A stretch of 64,000 bases of DNA from Hydractinia symbiolongicarpus (GCF_029227915.1 NC_079878.1:14322001-14386000); one strand, 5' to 3'. Positions 36,801 through 48,434 are shown, numbered from the stretch's first letter. Numbers and translations are program-made. Notes: generated from the sequence alone by a model not told the origin.

Positions 36801-39800
36801 GATTTTGAAAACGATTGTGCAATAATTGATGGTGAAAATCTTGATCTTCAGTGTAGCTCATCAGGACATTACTTTCTGTCATTGACAGAGTTAGCTTATG
36901 AAAACTGTAAAGTTGTTTTTCATACAGAAAACCTGTTGACCTTACCCAAAAAAGAAAAAAAGAAGAAGGCAATAAAACTTCATCGTCAATTATGCGTCAA
37001 AAGAAAAATTGGTTGGCTTGTTGAAGAAAAGTGGATGCAGTGACAAAGAATTTTTTCGTTTGATTGATGATTGTTCTTCTTGTAAGTTCTTTGAGCTTTA
37101 CAAAAAACCTTACCTAGGCCTGTTGTTGGACTGCCAGTGTCGATAAATTTAACAATTTTTTCTGTATTGATTTAAAAGAGCTGGAAAAAGGAAAGTTGTG
37201 GTTCCTTCATCTTGTTGATGCGGGTATTCAATACACAGCTGTATGTTTGATTAATACAAAGAAGAAAGAAGTTGTGGTATGCAAAATTTTTCAATTATGG
37301 ATAGCTTATTTGGGAGCACCTAGAAAGTTTCATCACAATTGTGGAGGGGAATTTTGTAATGCAGTTATGGAGGAGATGAGTGAGAAGTTAGGCGTTGAGA
37401 TTAGCACAACACCAGGTGAATCACCTTTCAGTAACGGCATTGTAGAGAGAAATAATAAAGTGCTCTATGAAATGATGATGAAAACCAAAGAAGATGTTAA
37501 ATGCAATATGGATACTGCTTTGGCATTGGCAGTTTCGGAGAAAAATGCGCTTCAAAATCCGGGAGAATTTTCTCCAAACCAGCTTGTTTTCGGCACCAAT
37601 GTGAATTTACCTTTGGTAATATCTGACTCACCTCCTGCTTTAAAATTAACTACTTGCAGTGAAATTGGAAGACGAAATCTTAATGCTCTTCATTCAGCTC
37701 ATGAAAATTTTATTAAGGCAGAATTAAATAACACCATTCGCCGTGCTCTAAGACACAATGTCTGCACTTTTTCAGAGAAACGTTACACAAATAGCGACAA
37801 AGTTTTCTATAGGCGCAAGAATGCAAAGAATTGGAAAGGTCCTGGAACAGTTCTTGGTAAAGAAGGCAACTTTGTGTTAATACGTCATGGTAGTTCCTTT
37901 TGCAGATGCCATCCTTGCCAACTAATGAAAGCGATTCCTCCCTCAACTGTACAGTCACCCACATCCTCCAATGAAGTAAAGACGCAATGAAGAATTGCAG
38001 TAATGTTGTTGCTGAAGTGGAGGATGAAGATGAAAGTGATAGTGATGTGGAAATAGTAGAGAAAGATAAGAAGGAATCTAGTGATGTTAGTGAATCTGAT
38101 GTTGATGACGAAGCAGAGAAAGTAGTTGATAATAATATTGAAGGCGAAGATGCTGATAATTGTGGTGAGACAATAAGTGATATGGATGCTGAAGTTTGAA
38201 GAAGTGGTAGCAAGTGGTGCTAGAGAGGTACTTGGTGAAGGTGATGCTAAGAAGCTAGATGGCACTGTTACAAAAGAAAGAGATAAAACTACTAGATTTG
38301 CGAGGAAGGGCAACGTAAAATACTCCAAAGTAAATACTCCAATCACAGTAAACCTAAACCAGAAACTAACATTTGTTATATGCTGACAGATGGTCGTGGT
38401 GGTCAGGCAAGAGTTTTATCAAGGCAACCAAAAAGAACAGGTGGTTCTAGAGATTGGGTTAATATCTTGAGGCCCGGAAAGGATGAACCAAGTAGTATAA
38501 ATTGGAATCAGGTGTCTTGGTGGAAAAATTGGCTTCAGAGAAAACTGTGTTGCTTCTTTCAGAAACGGATGAGTGTAAACAAGCTGTGATTGATGCAAAG
38601 GAGAAGGAGTTCTCTAATCTGTGTGATCATAATGTGTTTCAATGGGTTGATGATGTTGGTCAAGCAACAGTGTCATGCAAGTGGGTAATTACAGAGAAGG
38701 AGATAAATGGAGTTACGTTGTTGAAAGCTAGGTTAGTAGCGCGAGGCTTTGAGGAGGTTGTAGAATGTAGAACTGATTCACCAACTTGTAGTCGCCAAGC
38801 TTTAAGAATGGTGTTTGTGTCTGCGACATCAATGTCTTGGAAGTTGGAATCATTAGATATTACATCAGCCTTCTTACAAGGAAATTTGTTAGAGAGAAAT
38901 TTTTTTTGTTCGACCACCTGCTGAGTACAGAGAAAAAGGTAAAGTTTGGAAACTTATTCGCTGTATTTATGGTCTCAATGACGCGCCACGGGAGTGGTAT
39001 AATAGAGTTTAAGAAGTTTTGAAAGATTTTGGTGGGAAGAAAAGTTGTTTTGATAGTGCAATGTTTCTGTGGTATGATGATGACGAATGTCTGTGTGGCA
39101 TTGTGGTGGCCCATGTCGATGATTTTTTATCTTGTGGCACCAGCAATTAGAGGTCTTCTGTTATTAATGGTATTTTGACAATATTGAAAGTTAGTAAACA
39201 GGAGTGCTATGCTTTCAAATATATTGGACTTAACATTATTCAAACATCTTCAGAGATTTTTGTAGACCAAATCAATTACCTTCAATTATCAATAGAAATG
39301 TCTAAACAGCGAACCTAACAGGTGCTTCACAAGGTGCTTACATAGTTTTCTTGTGTGGTAATGGATATGTTTCACCTGTCACATGGCGCTCAAAGAAGCT
39401 TGATCGTGTTACAAAGAGTCCACTATCTTCTGAGACAATGACGTTAAGTGAGTCAGCGAATGCTGGATATTTTGTTGCATCAATGGCAAAGGAGATATTT
39501 CATCTTGATGTTGCTCCATCTGTTGCCTGTAAACCTGATAACCAATCGCTACGAGAGCATCTTGAAAGCACAAAGATCGTTTCTTTTATTTATTTATTTT
39601 ATTTTATTTAATCAATTTTTTAGTGGCCCCCAACATTGTCCCTGTCCCTGCTTTTATATGCACAACATATATTAAATAGAAGTCTCCAACAACATCAGCC
39701 TTTGAGACGAGGTGGTCCTTTTGAAAATAAATTTACTTTTGCTAAACAAAACATCCTCAAGAAAGATTATTTTGACAAGGATTTAGGATGCCTACATAAC

Positions 39801-42800
39801 AAATTTTGCATAACAACAGAGGTTTACATGGCCCGCAAGGGAGTTGTGATCCCCTACACTGCCTTTTATTAATTCCTCCTAATGGTCAAAACTGTTTAAA
39901 AATTTGTTGTCACGTTTATTCTACTTTTTTCTTTGCAATTACAATAAACACTTTAGTAACAACAATTCTTATATATACTTGTGACTTAAGGGAAAGTATC
40001 AAGCCGTATTTGAAGTTTAGTTTTATTAAAGTTCAAGTATTACACCTTCATTTTAAAAGAATATTCTATCTTGGACATTTTGACTTGAGTTTCTCCAACT
40101 ACTATTGTCATAAGTTTTGTTGTTTCAGCTAAAATGTGAAAAAAATAGAATTTAAATTTAAACTGCAAGCGTTCTGTACCAAAATGTGATATCAGTGATA
40201 AAAAACAAGTGCCATTTAAAAACCAATCAGCTTGACTTCATAAGTATTTAAACCGACTGGTAGTCTTATGATAGAGCGTTCGCTTCCAGTGCGGGAGGTC
40301 TTGGGTTCAAACCACGGCTGAGTCATGCCAGGGACTATAAAATTGTGAATCCATCTTTTCGGCTTAGTGCTCAGCATGGAAAAAGGATTAATATCTTAGG
40401 CGGTTGTCTAGTTGAGCGATTGCTGTGCTTGCACAACCCTTGTAAGACCCTCATTGATAGCAGTACGAATAGGAACTGAAGGGATTATCCTGGGTAAATA
40501 ATTTGAATAATAATAAAAATAATAAAAAACAATCAGGATTCTTTAAATTCATAAAAAACTTTTTAATCGACAAGTGAAACTCACAAAAACCTTGGAAAAG
40601 AAACAAAACAAATAATTTCCTCAACCTATTCTGGTATGAAAGACTTTACAAAACTCAACAAAAGGTTTAGCCTTGGTGCTCATTTAAAATTTTATTTGTA
40701 CGTATTTCCTCTTTTTAGTGCCCCAGCACTAATTTTAAAAAAAATGACTCCTAAGGTGTGTGGTGCTAATTAGAGGGTGGTGTTAATAGAGGGCAGCAAT
40801 AATAATAAAATTTTCCCAAAAAGGTGCTTATTAGAGATCTGTGCTAATTTGAGACTCTGCGCTAATTGGAGGAAATTGCAGATCCGAAGTTATGAGGTTG
40901 TCAGCAAAAATTAAAGGCCTGGGACGAACAAACAAGTGTCATTTTGGCAAAAAAAAATATGTTAATCAATTAACATAATATCTATGCATTGATAAAGTTT
41001 GAATGCACATCCCCTTAACAGGTCTAAAATTACTGATGAAAGAAAATGTCTAAATTTGCTATTACTGAAATATGACATCATAATTCATGCAGCATAATTA
41101 AATCTGAAATTCTTTAAATGTGAATATCTGGAGAACAAAAAGACCTTTTTAAAAAATTTAAAAAGACTTGTTAGCTAACTTTTTAAGCTCTATACTATAA
41201 GTCCAACATCATTTTATACCTCAGGTTCCCTTTAATGTTAGTACTGGATCGTTCTTTCATACAGTTTAAATTTTACACCAGTTGGCTACACAAAAGAAAT
41301 ACATCAGAGAAATACTTGCCCAACAAGATTGACAAAATATTGAAACCAGCACCGAAACAGAGAATCAAATACTTGGCAGGACGAAAAAGCAGTAATTTAT
41401 ATTTTTGACAGAATTAAGACTGTGCAACCTGGGCGCTGAGATGTGGGAACTACAAAAACTGTTTTTTAAGCTGTGGACATGCGCACATGTTTTATCCCAA
41501 TTAGTTTGAACCTCTGGCATAAATTTTAGAAAAAGGCATACATATACACCCTAACTTTTTTGAGTCAAATTTTTATTCATGCATTTGCACCAATACATCA
41601 TAGCTAAATCTGACCTAGGCTACAGGTCTGTATAAATAAATAAAATTGTTTTTTAAAAATAAATATACATATAATGTATATACCTTGTAATGATGTATGA
41701 CTCCATCTTGCAATCTTGGTCTCACTTTGCATTTGTTAAGTTTTAAGTTTTCCCCAGGAAAGAAAAAATTGCAAAGGAGTTTTGATGTAGCATAAGTTGA
41801 AGTTTGAACTATTCTTGAGTTTAAGTAAACATCAAATGAAAATGCAGATATATTATTTGCTCTCTTAAATGAGAGCAAAAGATTGTTGATACTATATTTC
41901 TAAATAAAATGAAAAAAATGAAAATTAAATTAGTCATTTTATTACACTGGTGCCTTTATTTATAACAAACTTTTTGTAAATATCCGAAATTAAACAAATT
42001 TTAATATGCATAAAATCTTAATTAGGAGTCATTTCAATAGTTCCTAGTTTTTTTTGTTGCTTATCTAACATTATACTTACTTTTGTTCTTAAATTTACTT
42101 TTTGTGCCACTGTATTCTTTGTGGGTTTGTGTCATATCAGCTTTAAAACTTTTTACCTAAAATCCCTTTGTGGTAGTCTCTACCCTACCTTCAATCATAT
42201 TTTTCCCCTTCCTTCTATTTTGGTTTTAAAGTCTTTTTTTTCTTAAACATCAATACACATTTACGATAATTCAATTGTACATGCGTTCCTACGGATCTCC
42301 ATAGTTTTCCAATATCGGAAAAAAGGAGGAGAGACGAAAGCGTGTTTTCTTCAGTTTTTTAGCTTCTGTCGTATCAATTTCTTTCAAATTTTCAGGAAAC
42401 GTTAATAATAATAAGATACAACTTATGTGTACTTTTCATTAAAAACAAAACGCGGCAAGAAAAGTTATCACGAAAAAACGTGTTTTCTCCTTAATAAACT
42501 CTGATAAAAGTGTGATAGATAGATAGATAGATTTGTATTTTTAATTTTCGACAATTTTATTTTTCACAAGACCCATATTGACAACAGAATTGTACATGTA
42601 CATACTTGAATATATTCTGAATTGGCAATCCTGTATAAATATTAGATAATAAAATAGATAAATCAACTAAATTGTAACAAAGCTCTTATTGAGAATTGAA
42701 AAGAGGAAGTAAACTGTTACAATCTAATATGATTTAAATATTTTTTTTCTTAAAAATGTTAAAAGAAAGACAATAATTCCTTCTACATTTCTTAAGTAAG

Positions 42801-44004
42801 GTAATAGCTACTAATTATTTCTTCAAAAATTGAGAAATATTGATATTGCCTCCATGGTCAAAGCCTTATTAAAGTCACTTTGTTTTATCCCTTTTTTATG
42901 CAAAAAATGAGGATCAAATTAACCTGTGAAGAGGTGTATTGAAATAGTGTCTAAGATCTAGAACCGTCAAACCAAAATAAACGTGCTATAGCTAGCTTTG
43001 AAACGAAAGTGAAAGTGTTTAAAAAGCTAGATATGTGCTAGCGAGCTCACTAGCTATATATCTTAAACATGCAGTAGCTGAAAAGATTGTTCCTGCCAAT
43101 AAAAAATAGACACTGTTGTCCAGGAGAAAAAAGGGAACATAAAAAGAAATCAAAGATTTTTCTGAGATGCCTGTTGTTTTGTTTACCTATTCTTGAAAAG
43201 GTTTTTGCACGTCCCTGAACGGCACAGCGAACAAAATAATTAACAGAACACATTCTGCGGGTCAGTTCAAAAGACAGATCAGGGACCCGAAACCATTTGC
43301 TTTTGTGGTGAGAAAATAACAATTATGGAAATTAATTTTCACGGGAATTTTCGAAAATCATTTTTTCGCGGGCAGAATAAACTTTCGCGTTTGCTTAAAA
43401 TTTAAATAAAATATGTCATGGTCTGAAGGAAACCGCAAAAGTCTTCCAAAATATAGGTATCAATAATGCGTGTTGTAAATCGATTGTTGGTGCATGACTT
43501 TCAAGACCAAAACAAGGAAATAAAAGTTTTGTTATCAACTTATAAAACGAAAAGGATAAGATATAACATCAAATTGACGTATAACGTTAAAATGACATAA
43601 AGTGACATCAAGCTGTCGATAAAATATTTAAAAAACCAACGAAAATAAGTAAAAATAATAAGAATAGATTAGTAAATAGTTACTCAAAGTATTAAAAGAT
43701 TAAGTGAGAGAAATATGATAGGATGTACCTTGTGAAAGTTAACCACAATATTCACTTCTTGTGTCCATTGATCATAATCAGCCCGCCATATCACCCCGTG
43801 TTTACGAATTTCCATATCTCTGTTCGCTTTACATTTGTAAAGATGTTTAGATATTGGACAAGATACGTTAGATGATGTGGTTTTAAATCTCAAAACATCA
43901 ATGTTGCTATACTTAGTTAAGTCGTATGTTCCAGAGTATCTTTTCCAGAATGCATCTATCGTTGGTAGCCATATTAGACAAAGTAGTGCTAGCGGGAGTA
44001 CCAT
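15825..44004 (-). CDS. Laminin-alpha-like secreted protein with two tandem domain IVb modules, no coiled coil or LG
   Basis: Thirty-three exons join with consistent phases into 6,177 nt (2,058 residues); coordinates are given in the four region entries. Order: signal peptide (MVLPLALLCLIWLPTIDA, 1-18); divergent laminin N-terminal-like region to about 205, ending in YYEISQLFIGG-CAC as laminin N domains do; a KKRRRR microexon (about 241-252); LE repeats (about 253-630); domain IVb-1 (about 632-1170); LE repeats (about 1174-1456); domain IVb-2 (about 1457-2008); a final LE and stop. Known: domain IVb occurs in laminin alpha3/alpha5-type and invertebrate alpha chains, followed there by more LE, L4, a coiled coil and LG domains. 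Here the chain ends, and AATAAA follows the stop within about 15 bases. Inferred role: a basement-membrane component or a laminin-network modifier that cannot trimerise. A truncated paralogue of a real alpha chain is the alternative view. Confidence 0.88.
16350..16425 (-). repeat. Reversed copy of the GGACGGGC...CGACTAGT repeat
   Basis: Reads ACTAGTCGTTGCCCGTCGA then a CTACGG...GCCTGTCTTT block on the plus strand: the reverse complement of the repeat at 11.1-11.4 kb, diverged. It lies in the last intron of the laminin-like gene. Confidence 0.6.
17406..17935. repeat. 34-bp minisatellite, ~16 units
   Basis: The unit is TGACTGTAGCAGYGATAA followed by GATACTTGGTTTAAAT. There are about 16 units; two are shortened to about 24 bp by the same internal deletion (GTGATGTTTAAAT). 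Variant units (TGAT or CGAT; GATAC, GATGC or GACAC) recur in a similar order in the two halves, with the short unit after similar neighbours. It lies in the intron between exons 29 and 30. Confidence 0.95.
18961..19080. repeat. 40-bp tandem repeat, three copies
   Basis: Three identical 40-bp units built from TTGCTAAGTTTCGCGAAATT and ACGCACTCTTAGGGTACCTT, apart from the last bases of the third. A related two-to-three-copy repeat (AAGTTTCTCTGATACGGACA with TTTGTTTAAACT) follows at 19137-19232. Both lie in the intron between exons 27 and 28. Confidence 0.95.
21544..21602. repeat. 16-bp tandem repeat, ~3.5 copies
   Basis: Head-to-tail copies of TTAAAGCACAGTTCTC in the intron between exons 23 and 24. 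Confidence 0.9.
22430..22975. repeat. Dispersed CGCGAAATTT-rich repeat patches
   Basis: Two patches (about 22430-22600 and 22790-22975) are rich in GCGAAATTT / AAATTTCGC words on both strands, in an intron of the laminin-like gene. Similar words recur near 43340-43395. They look like decayed copies of a palindromic dispersed repeat; the boundaries are unclear. Confidence 0.45.
23688..27512 (-). other. Laminin-like gene: domain IVb-1, exons 13-21
   Basis: Exons: 27512-27356, 27259-27145, 27046-26877, 26744-26469, 26171-26066, 25532-25366, 24806-24615, 24537-24286 and 24015-23688. The region opens with FYVPDFYHNLIEVES and then a GKPVVYRYNSAEFANFTGRG segment typical of the start of domain IVb. 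Beta-rich repeats with Y-L-V-L-V-x-H-Y / Y-H-L-V-V-T-Y-F motifs follow. Later come an EEWSPDYLLPHKLCY segment and a VQHC...GCRG motif. Exon 21 ends in a full LE. Acceptor at 24537 and donor at 25366 were chosen over neighbouring sites because only they keep the frame. Confidence 0.85.
27791..32941 (-). other. Laminin-like gene: first LE array, exons 6-12
   Basis: Exons: 32941-32789, 32553-32416, 31832-31689, 31474-31340, 29108-28897, 28565-28307 and 27887-27791. Each carries laminin EGF repeats of the C-x-C...C...C-x-C...G-x-x-C-x-x-C...G...C form (for example GQCSCEDKYSGLKCNRC and RQCHCKKGYTGKRCDQC). One LE is split across exons 10 and 11. Exon 12 holds a half LE that breaks off after CNR and runs straight into domain IVb, as in laminin alpha chains. 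LE arrays form rod-like arms. Confidence 0.9.
35408..35545 (+). repeat. Probable 5' LTR and tRNA-iMet primer site of the copia element
   Basis: About 138 bp bounded by TGTTAA and TTAACA, a short inverted repeat as in many LTRs. TGGTAGCAGAGC follows at 35547-35558, complementary to the 3' end of initiator Met tRNA. Without a visible 3' partner, the left boundary is an inference. Confidence 0.55.
35408..39610 (+). mobile_element. Decayed Ty1/copia retrotransposon, antisense in laminin-like intron 2
   Basis: The coding order gag, protease, integrase, RT, RNase H marks it as Ty1/copia. Gag: two CCHC knuckles (CHHCESTKHFVGNC type) near 36300-36420. Protease-like region near 36510-36700. Integrase near 37196-37990, with GGEF and SNGIVERNN motifs but no Asp before GGEF (reads HHNCGGEF). 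RT near 38500-39150, with ARLVARGF, DSPTCSRQALR, LDITSAFLQG and AHVDDF. RNase H-like region near 39340-39600 (ETMTLSESANAGYF). Several frameshifts and in-frame stops make it inactive. The probable 5' LTR is listed separately; I did not find a matching 3' LTR. Confidence 0.9.
40254..40525 (+). mobile_element. tRNA-derived SINE, copy B
   Basis: Same family as at 10.15 kb: CGACTGGTAG start, TAGAGCGTTCGCTTCCAGTG block, B-box-like GGGTTCAAACC, CTATAAAATTGTGAATCC body, GGCGGTTGTCTAG block and (AATAAT)-like tail. It lies in intron 2 of the laminin-like gene, antisense to it. Confidence 0.88.
40730..40880. repeat. GCTAATTAGAGG-type dispersed repeat
   Basis: Short repeated words (GTGCTAATTAGAGG, TGTTAATAGAGG, TGCTTATTAGAG, GCGCTAATTGGAGG) occur in close succession. 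Related words on other strands occur near 24110-24240 (GCGTTTATT...TAAGAGCG) and 62090-62170. This is probably a decayed palindromic element family. Confidence 0.4.
42516..42533. repeat. (GATA)n microsatellite
   Basis: Four to five GATA units in intron 1 of the laminin-like gene. Confidence 0.9.
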
Positions 44005-45298
44005 GATTTCTAGAATGTTGGAATTGAGCAATCTTGCTATCAGGCCGAATGAAGAAAAATAGGTCTGTTAGAAAAACATCTATTTGCTTTTTTAACGTTT
44101 TTTTTACCTCTGAGTTGTGATATTTTCTAACAATAATTATTTAAACAACTCAAATTTCACTCTTCCTGCGTAACACAATAAAATTGAGAATTAGCTCCGC
44201 ACAGCTTCCAAGTGAGATGTGTATAGATGTAAAGGAAATAAAAGGAAAAAAATCAAACACGTGTCATATATACGAAATAAAGAAAAAAATCTTTTGTTTA
44301 CACTGTTTGAACTGTAGACCAGTGGAAATCTCTTACTATTTCTTAACGGTAATTTTAACCAATAGTGTTACTGTTTATAAATAGATTATATTTAAGAAAA
44401 CAATCACATCAAGAGGGAAATTGACACATACTTAAATACATGATCGCGGTTAAATCAAGTCATATAACGGTTTTGTTAATTGTCTTTTTCTTATTTTCGC
44501 GCTCTTACACTTCACAAAGAGAATTTATTTCAGATACATGATTTATTATTCGACGCGTTGACATTCTTTTAAAAACCAAAAGATGTACCGCTCGCAAAAT
44601 ACAATACCTGCTAAATACCCTAACACATTTTTGTCATCTGTTTATACCACTATATAAAAGGATATGAACGTTTGAATGGCAAAAAGCACATATTTGAAAG
44701 AAAAACTTGTATATTTATTTTTGCTCTGCAGTTTTATAACACGCGTAGATTCGAGTGCAAAAGTTATTTGTGCTTTGGCAATAAGATGATTTTAACTTGT
44801 TATGTTTGTAAATTCACATACTGTTCAATGCATCAAGAATGCATACAACATTCCGTTACCAGAACAATTTAAGCGGGTAGTATGATGATCGTACATTGTA
44901 ATTACTTCCAAAAATATTTTATCTCCTATGTCTATTTCATCTCAAAAAGAATATGGCTACAAGAAACAATCAGTATGCTGGAAGCTTTCGTCTCGGATGG
45001 TCTGGGAAATATTTAGTAACGTTGAGGGTCTAAAATTAGACAAACATGTCAAAAGTGTGACTATGAATGAACATTCGTTATTGTTTTGACGCGATGTTAC
45101 CATAGTGATAGTATTGTTTTTGTGAACATATCAAACGGAAAATTTTCTCATATGAACTCAATATATAAACTTTGATTTTTCCGGCCTTGCTTATTTACAT
45201 AACGTAGTGTTACAGAAGTGTCATCTTATCTCCATTGGTTTCGAAGGCGAGGTGAATTTTTTTGTGTTGGATGAAATGCTGGATGAAGTATTACATGC

Positions 45299-45377
45299 AA
45301 CCTCGTTTCCTGGACATTTTGTATTTTTTGATTAATTTGATAGCGGACCAAAAGACACTGGGGACGAGAATGCTCAC
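45299..45377. repeat. CTCGTCCCC-family palindromic element, copy 1
   Basis: Starts CAACCTCGTTTCCTGGACAT and ends near CACTGGGGACGAG, with a TTTGATAGCGG block between: short inverted ends around a GATAGC core. Same layout as the copies at 46.3 and 55.1 kb. Confidence 0.75.
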
Positions 45378-46317
45378 GTGTTGAACGTTACGAAATATTT
45401 AGTTTGCACACCTCTATCCAAAATTTAAAAGCTTATTCATTCACAAATGCGCGCAATGTCTGAAAAAGGTTTACGGTTTACTCTAGCTTTGAATGAACTT
45501 GTGAATGCGTATTTTAATAGCCTTTAATGAAAACGCTCTTGTAATAACCCAAATTCTTAACGTAACCAAGTCTAATTATCAAATTTTACCATATAGCTCC
45601 AGAACCGGCCTTTTTTATGTTAATGATATAAAACGGAAGATTTTGAAAATTGGCATTTTGCAGGAAAATTCACTAAAATCCAACGAAATTGTTTTTATAC
45701 CAAAATTATTACAGTATGCCAAGTAAAAAATTGGCTACCCACAATTAATCAATTCGTTACGACACATATTTTTTTGGAAGAATGTTGAGCTTCAAAAAAG
45801 ACTGAACTGGTAAATAATATTTTGCATCTGAAAGTCTACAAAATTTCTTTGAAAGTCATTGGAAATAGAGAAAAGAATAACTTCAGCCATTCAATATTTC
45901 AGTAAATATAATCTGGGATTCAAACTTGAGTTGATTTAAATGAGCCGTATAGAACGCCTAAAATATTCTTAACAAGCTCTGAACCTGTGTATATCCCTTG
46001 TAACAAAAGTGTCAACACTTAGAAAAAGCGAATTTTAAACCAGAAATATTATCAAACTTACCCTTGCTTCCATAAAGAAACGTTACTTCACCCCAAATAC
46101 CAAACACAGAGTGTGAAGCCACAAAACAGTCTTAGTTTGTTTGTATGCCATTGCAGGGTGCCAAAACTGTGACCAAAACAACCGAGAAATAAGAACACAA
46201 AGTTACTCACGAATCTCTTTTATATACCTATTGTTTGTCAACTACATATACTGAAGGCATATATAGTATATGGTATATATATAGCTAAGTATATGCTAAA
46301 TATATACAAGTCTTGAA

Positions 46318-46421
46318 TCAACCTCGTCCCCAAGGTCTTGTGGCCCCTGAGCCTTTATTACGAAGCTGCTATCAACTTCATCAACAAGGCAAAACGCCCT
46401 GGGAACGAGCCTAGTCTCAGA
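46318..46421. repeat. CTCGTCCCC-family palindromic element, copy 2
   Basis: CAACCTCGTCCCCAAGG at the left, GCCCTGGGAACGAGCC at the right, with CCCCTGAGCC and GCTATCAA blocks inside. About 100 bp, non-autonomous and MITE-like. Confidence 0.8.
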
Positions 46422-47926
46422 TTTAAACAGTAAAGCTCGAGTAAGGCGTACGTGATAGTCGTTGATCACGTCGTTGGTATGTTTTTAAATTTTGTTTTTA
46501 GTGTCTTAATTTTTGTTTAGACACCCTATTGAAAAGATCACAACAACACGGTCCTGACCGTTCTTAGCTTTTTCTACACACGAATACGTCACCCAGTTTG
46601 GCAGATATGCTAGTTATCTGAATCGTGAATCAAATTCTCAGAAAATTGAGAATTTTTTTTATATGCTGTACTTTTTGGTGGCTAACAAATATCCTGGGGA
46701 ATAGGGTAGGAGGGGGGGGGGCAAGGGTTGTGGTATTTATATTAATTTTGACTGACTTAAATTACGTTGAAAAAACTTGGCAGAAGTATAGTGCAGCATA
46801 AAAAAATTGGTTGGTGGGGATAAGTAGCAATTTTACTACGACGTTATAATTTTTCAGAGAACAGTTGTTTTTGTCAATGACCATTCTTTTCAATTACTTT
46901 GCGTGTCAATTTTGTGAATTCTTAATGAAATACACCCCACCTCCGATAAAAATAAAAAAACAGTTGTTAAAATCATCATCTTGAACTTTTACTGGACTAA
47001 AGTCATCGTATGTGATAAAAGTTTTATTGAAAGGACAAAATATTTTGTATCATTTAAATTTCTCAACAGGCCTGCTGAATAAGTAGATCAACAAATCCTA
47101 GAATTTTATGCACAGGAAAGCCCTGAACTTTTATCCTGACAGAAAACAAAAATAGACGGCAACCCTGGCTCCTTTGCTGGCGCACGGGTGGCGATGCAAA
47201 TTTGGTCTATTACAGTGCAACACCTCGCACAAGGCAGTCATTGTACCAGCAGTAGAAAGGATCACTGATGCGAAAGCGTAGTATAACTCTTTCTAAGGTA
47301 AGGGGATGCTTATTCATTCATATTCTGGAAATTCGTTAAATTTGACAATAAGATACATCTAAAGATTTAAATTTTTTCTTGACCTAAATTTAAACCTCCC
47401 CAGTCAAGTCTTTTACGTAGTTATTTACTATAGGATTTTCTACGTTCTGTTTCGTATTTCTACCTGTAAAACACATTGAAACAGTCAGGAAGACTTAGAT
47501 GTTATCTTGAGTGTTATACAGTCACACACAATGATTGAAGAAGATGCAGTCTTATCCTCATAGACCAAACATACCACTTTGAATGTTTAGACAGAAAATG
47601 TAGCTCAAAGCTTTAATTCAACCGCTTCCTAGTTTCATCGTGGTCACTTTGTTATCATTATTATCTTATGAAAAATGTTCAGCATTTCAGATAAATTGTT
47701 AATAAATTGAAGTAATTATCACCATCTTTGCGTAAAGCTTGTTTGGTAAAACAAACAACGAGATAAGCACAATCAACTCTTTTCATCTCGAATAATCTTG
47801 AACAACAAGTCCCAGTCCATTGAGCATTCACAGTCTTTTCCTTTAGAAATTCGCTCGTTACTCTGTAGGCATGAGATTAACACTGAGACACTTAGAAATC
47901 ACAATTTCCCTATTGCTGTGTACTGA

Positions 47927-48132
47927 TCAAATAAAATTTTTATTCCATCGGTTTAGCCATCCACCCGAGGAACGAAAAACACGATAACCGAAGTTACTTT
48001 GCGTAGTCGGCGTGTCTTGACTTCTTTTGAATATAAACCATCGGAAGACCACTTCACTTGGGTTTTTTGTTACATCGCTGTCGACAATATACGTTATATT
48101 CGCGTCTGCCCGAGTCGACCAGTTGGGTATGC
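47927..48132 (-). CDS. Candidate terminal exon, unknown protein
   Basis: A minus-strand stretch begins after an acceptor (TTTATCCAG) and is open for 68 codons to a TGA at 47927-47929. It reads GIPNWSTRADANITYIVDSD and onwards, with balanced composition unlike the AT-rich surroundings. I do not recognise it. It could join in phase to the small exon at 48487-48435. Confidence 0.35.
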
Positions 48133-48434
48133 CTGGATAAAAATAAAAAGTACATAATTCGATTTTTTTTAAGATTTTAATATATACCTTACTTTAAGAA
48201 TAGAGCCGAAAAATATTTTTGCAACTCCACTTTTAAGGTTTTAGTTGGCGAACATTTGCCAACTTCATCTCTAGGGCTCTTCTACGCCTATGATAAGATG
48301 GTTGAATAGTTGTGTATCTTTGTAATCACAAGTCTGTGGTTCGGTCCAAGCGCGGGAATATTTAGCAAGTGCCTCAGCTACCAAGTCAACCCATGGCATG
48401 TGAGAAAAATTGGGTAGGCAATGTCGGTGTATAC

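Larger units (their letters stand above)
33034..44004 (-). other. Laminin-like gene: N-terminal exons 1-5
   Basis: Exons (5' to 3' on minus): 44004-43729 (signal peptide), 41899-41684, 34327-34259, 33587-33428 and 33069-33034. The first four give a region of about 200 residues that aligns by its end to laminin N-terminal domains (RLF...HYYEISQLFIGGTC against the family's R-x-R-L...YYY-x-I-x-D-I-x-x-GG-x-C), but the usual early Cys and Tyr landmarks are missing. Exon 4 continues into an atypical Cys-poor LE. Exon 5 is 36 nt and encodes a run ending KKRRRR. Intron 2 is 7.4 kb and holds the copia element and SINE copy B. Confidence 0.78.
44005..47926. other. Intergenic upstream of the laminin-like gene
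   Basis: No gene recognised. It holds copies of the CTCGTCCCC palindromic repeat (listed separately) and a poly-G run near 46710-46721. The first few hundred bases should be the promoter region of the laminin-like gene. Confidence 0.5.

Noticed and set aside
37713-38346. Two minus-strand open frames of 150-166 codons, Ser-rich
   Set aside because: Antisense shadows of the copia integrase end and the acidic low-complexity stretch after it.
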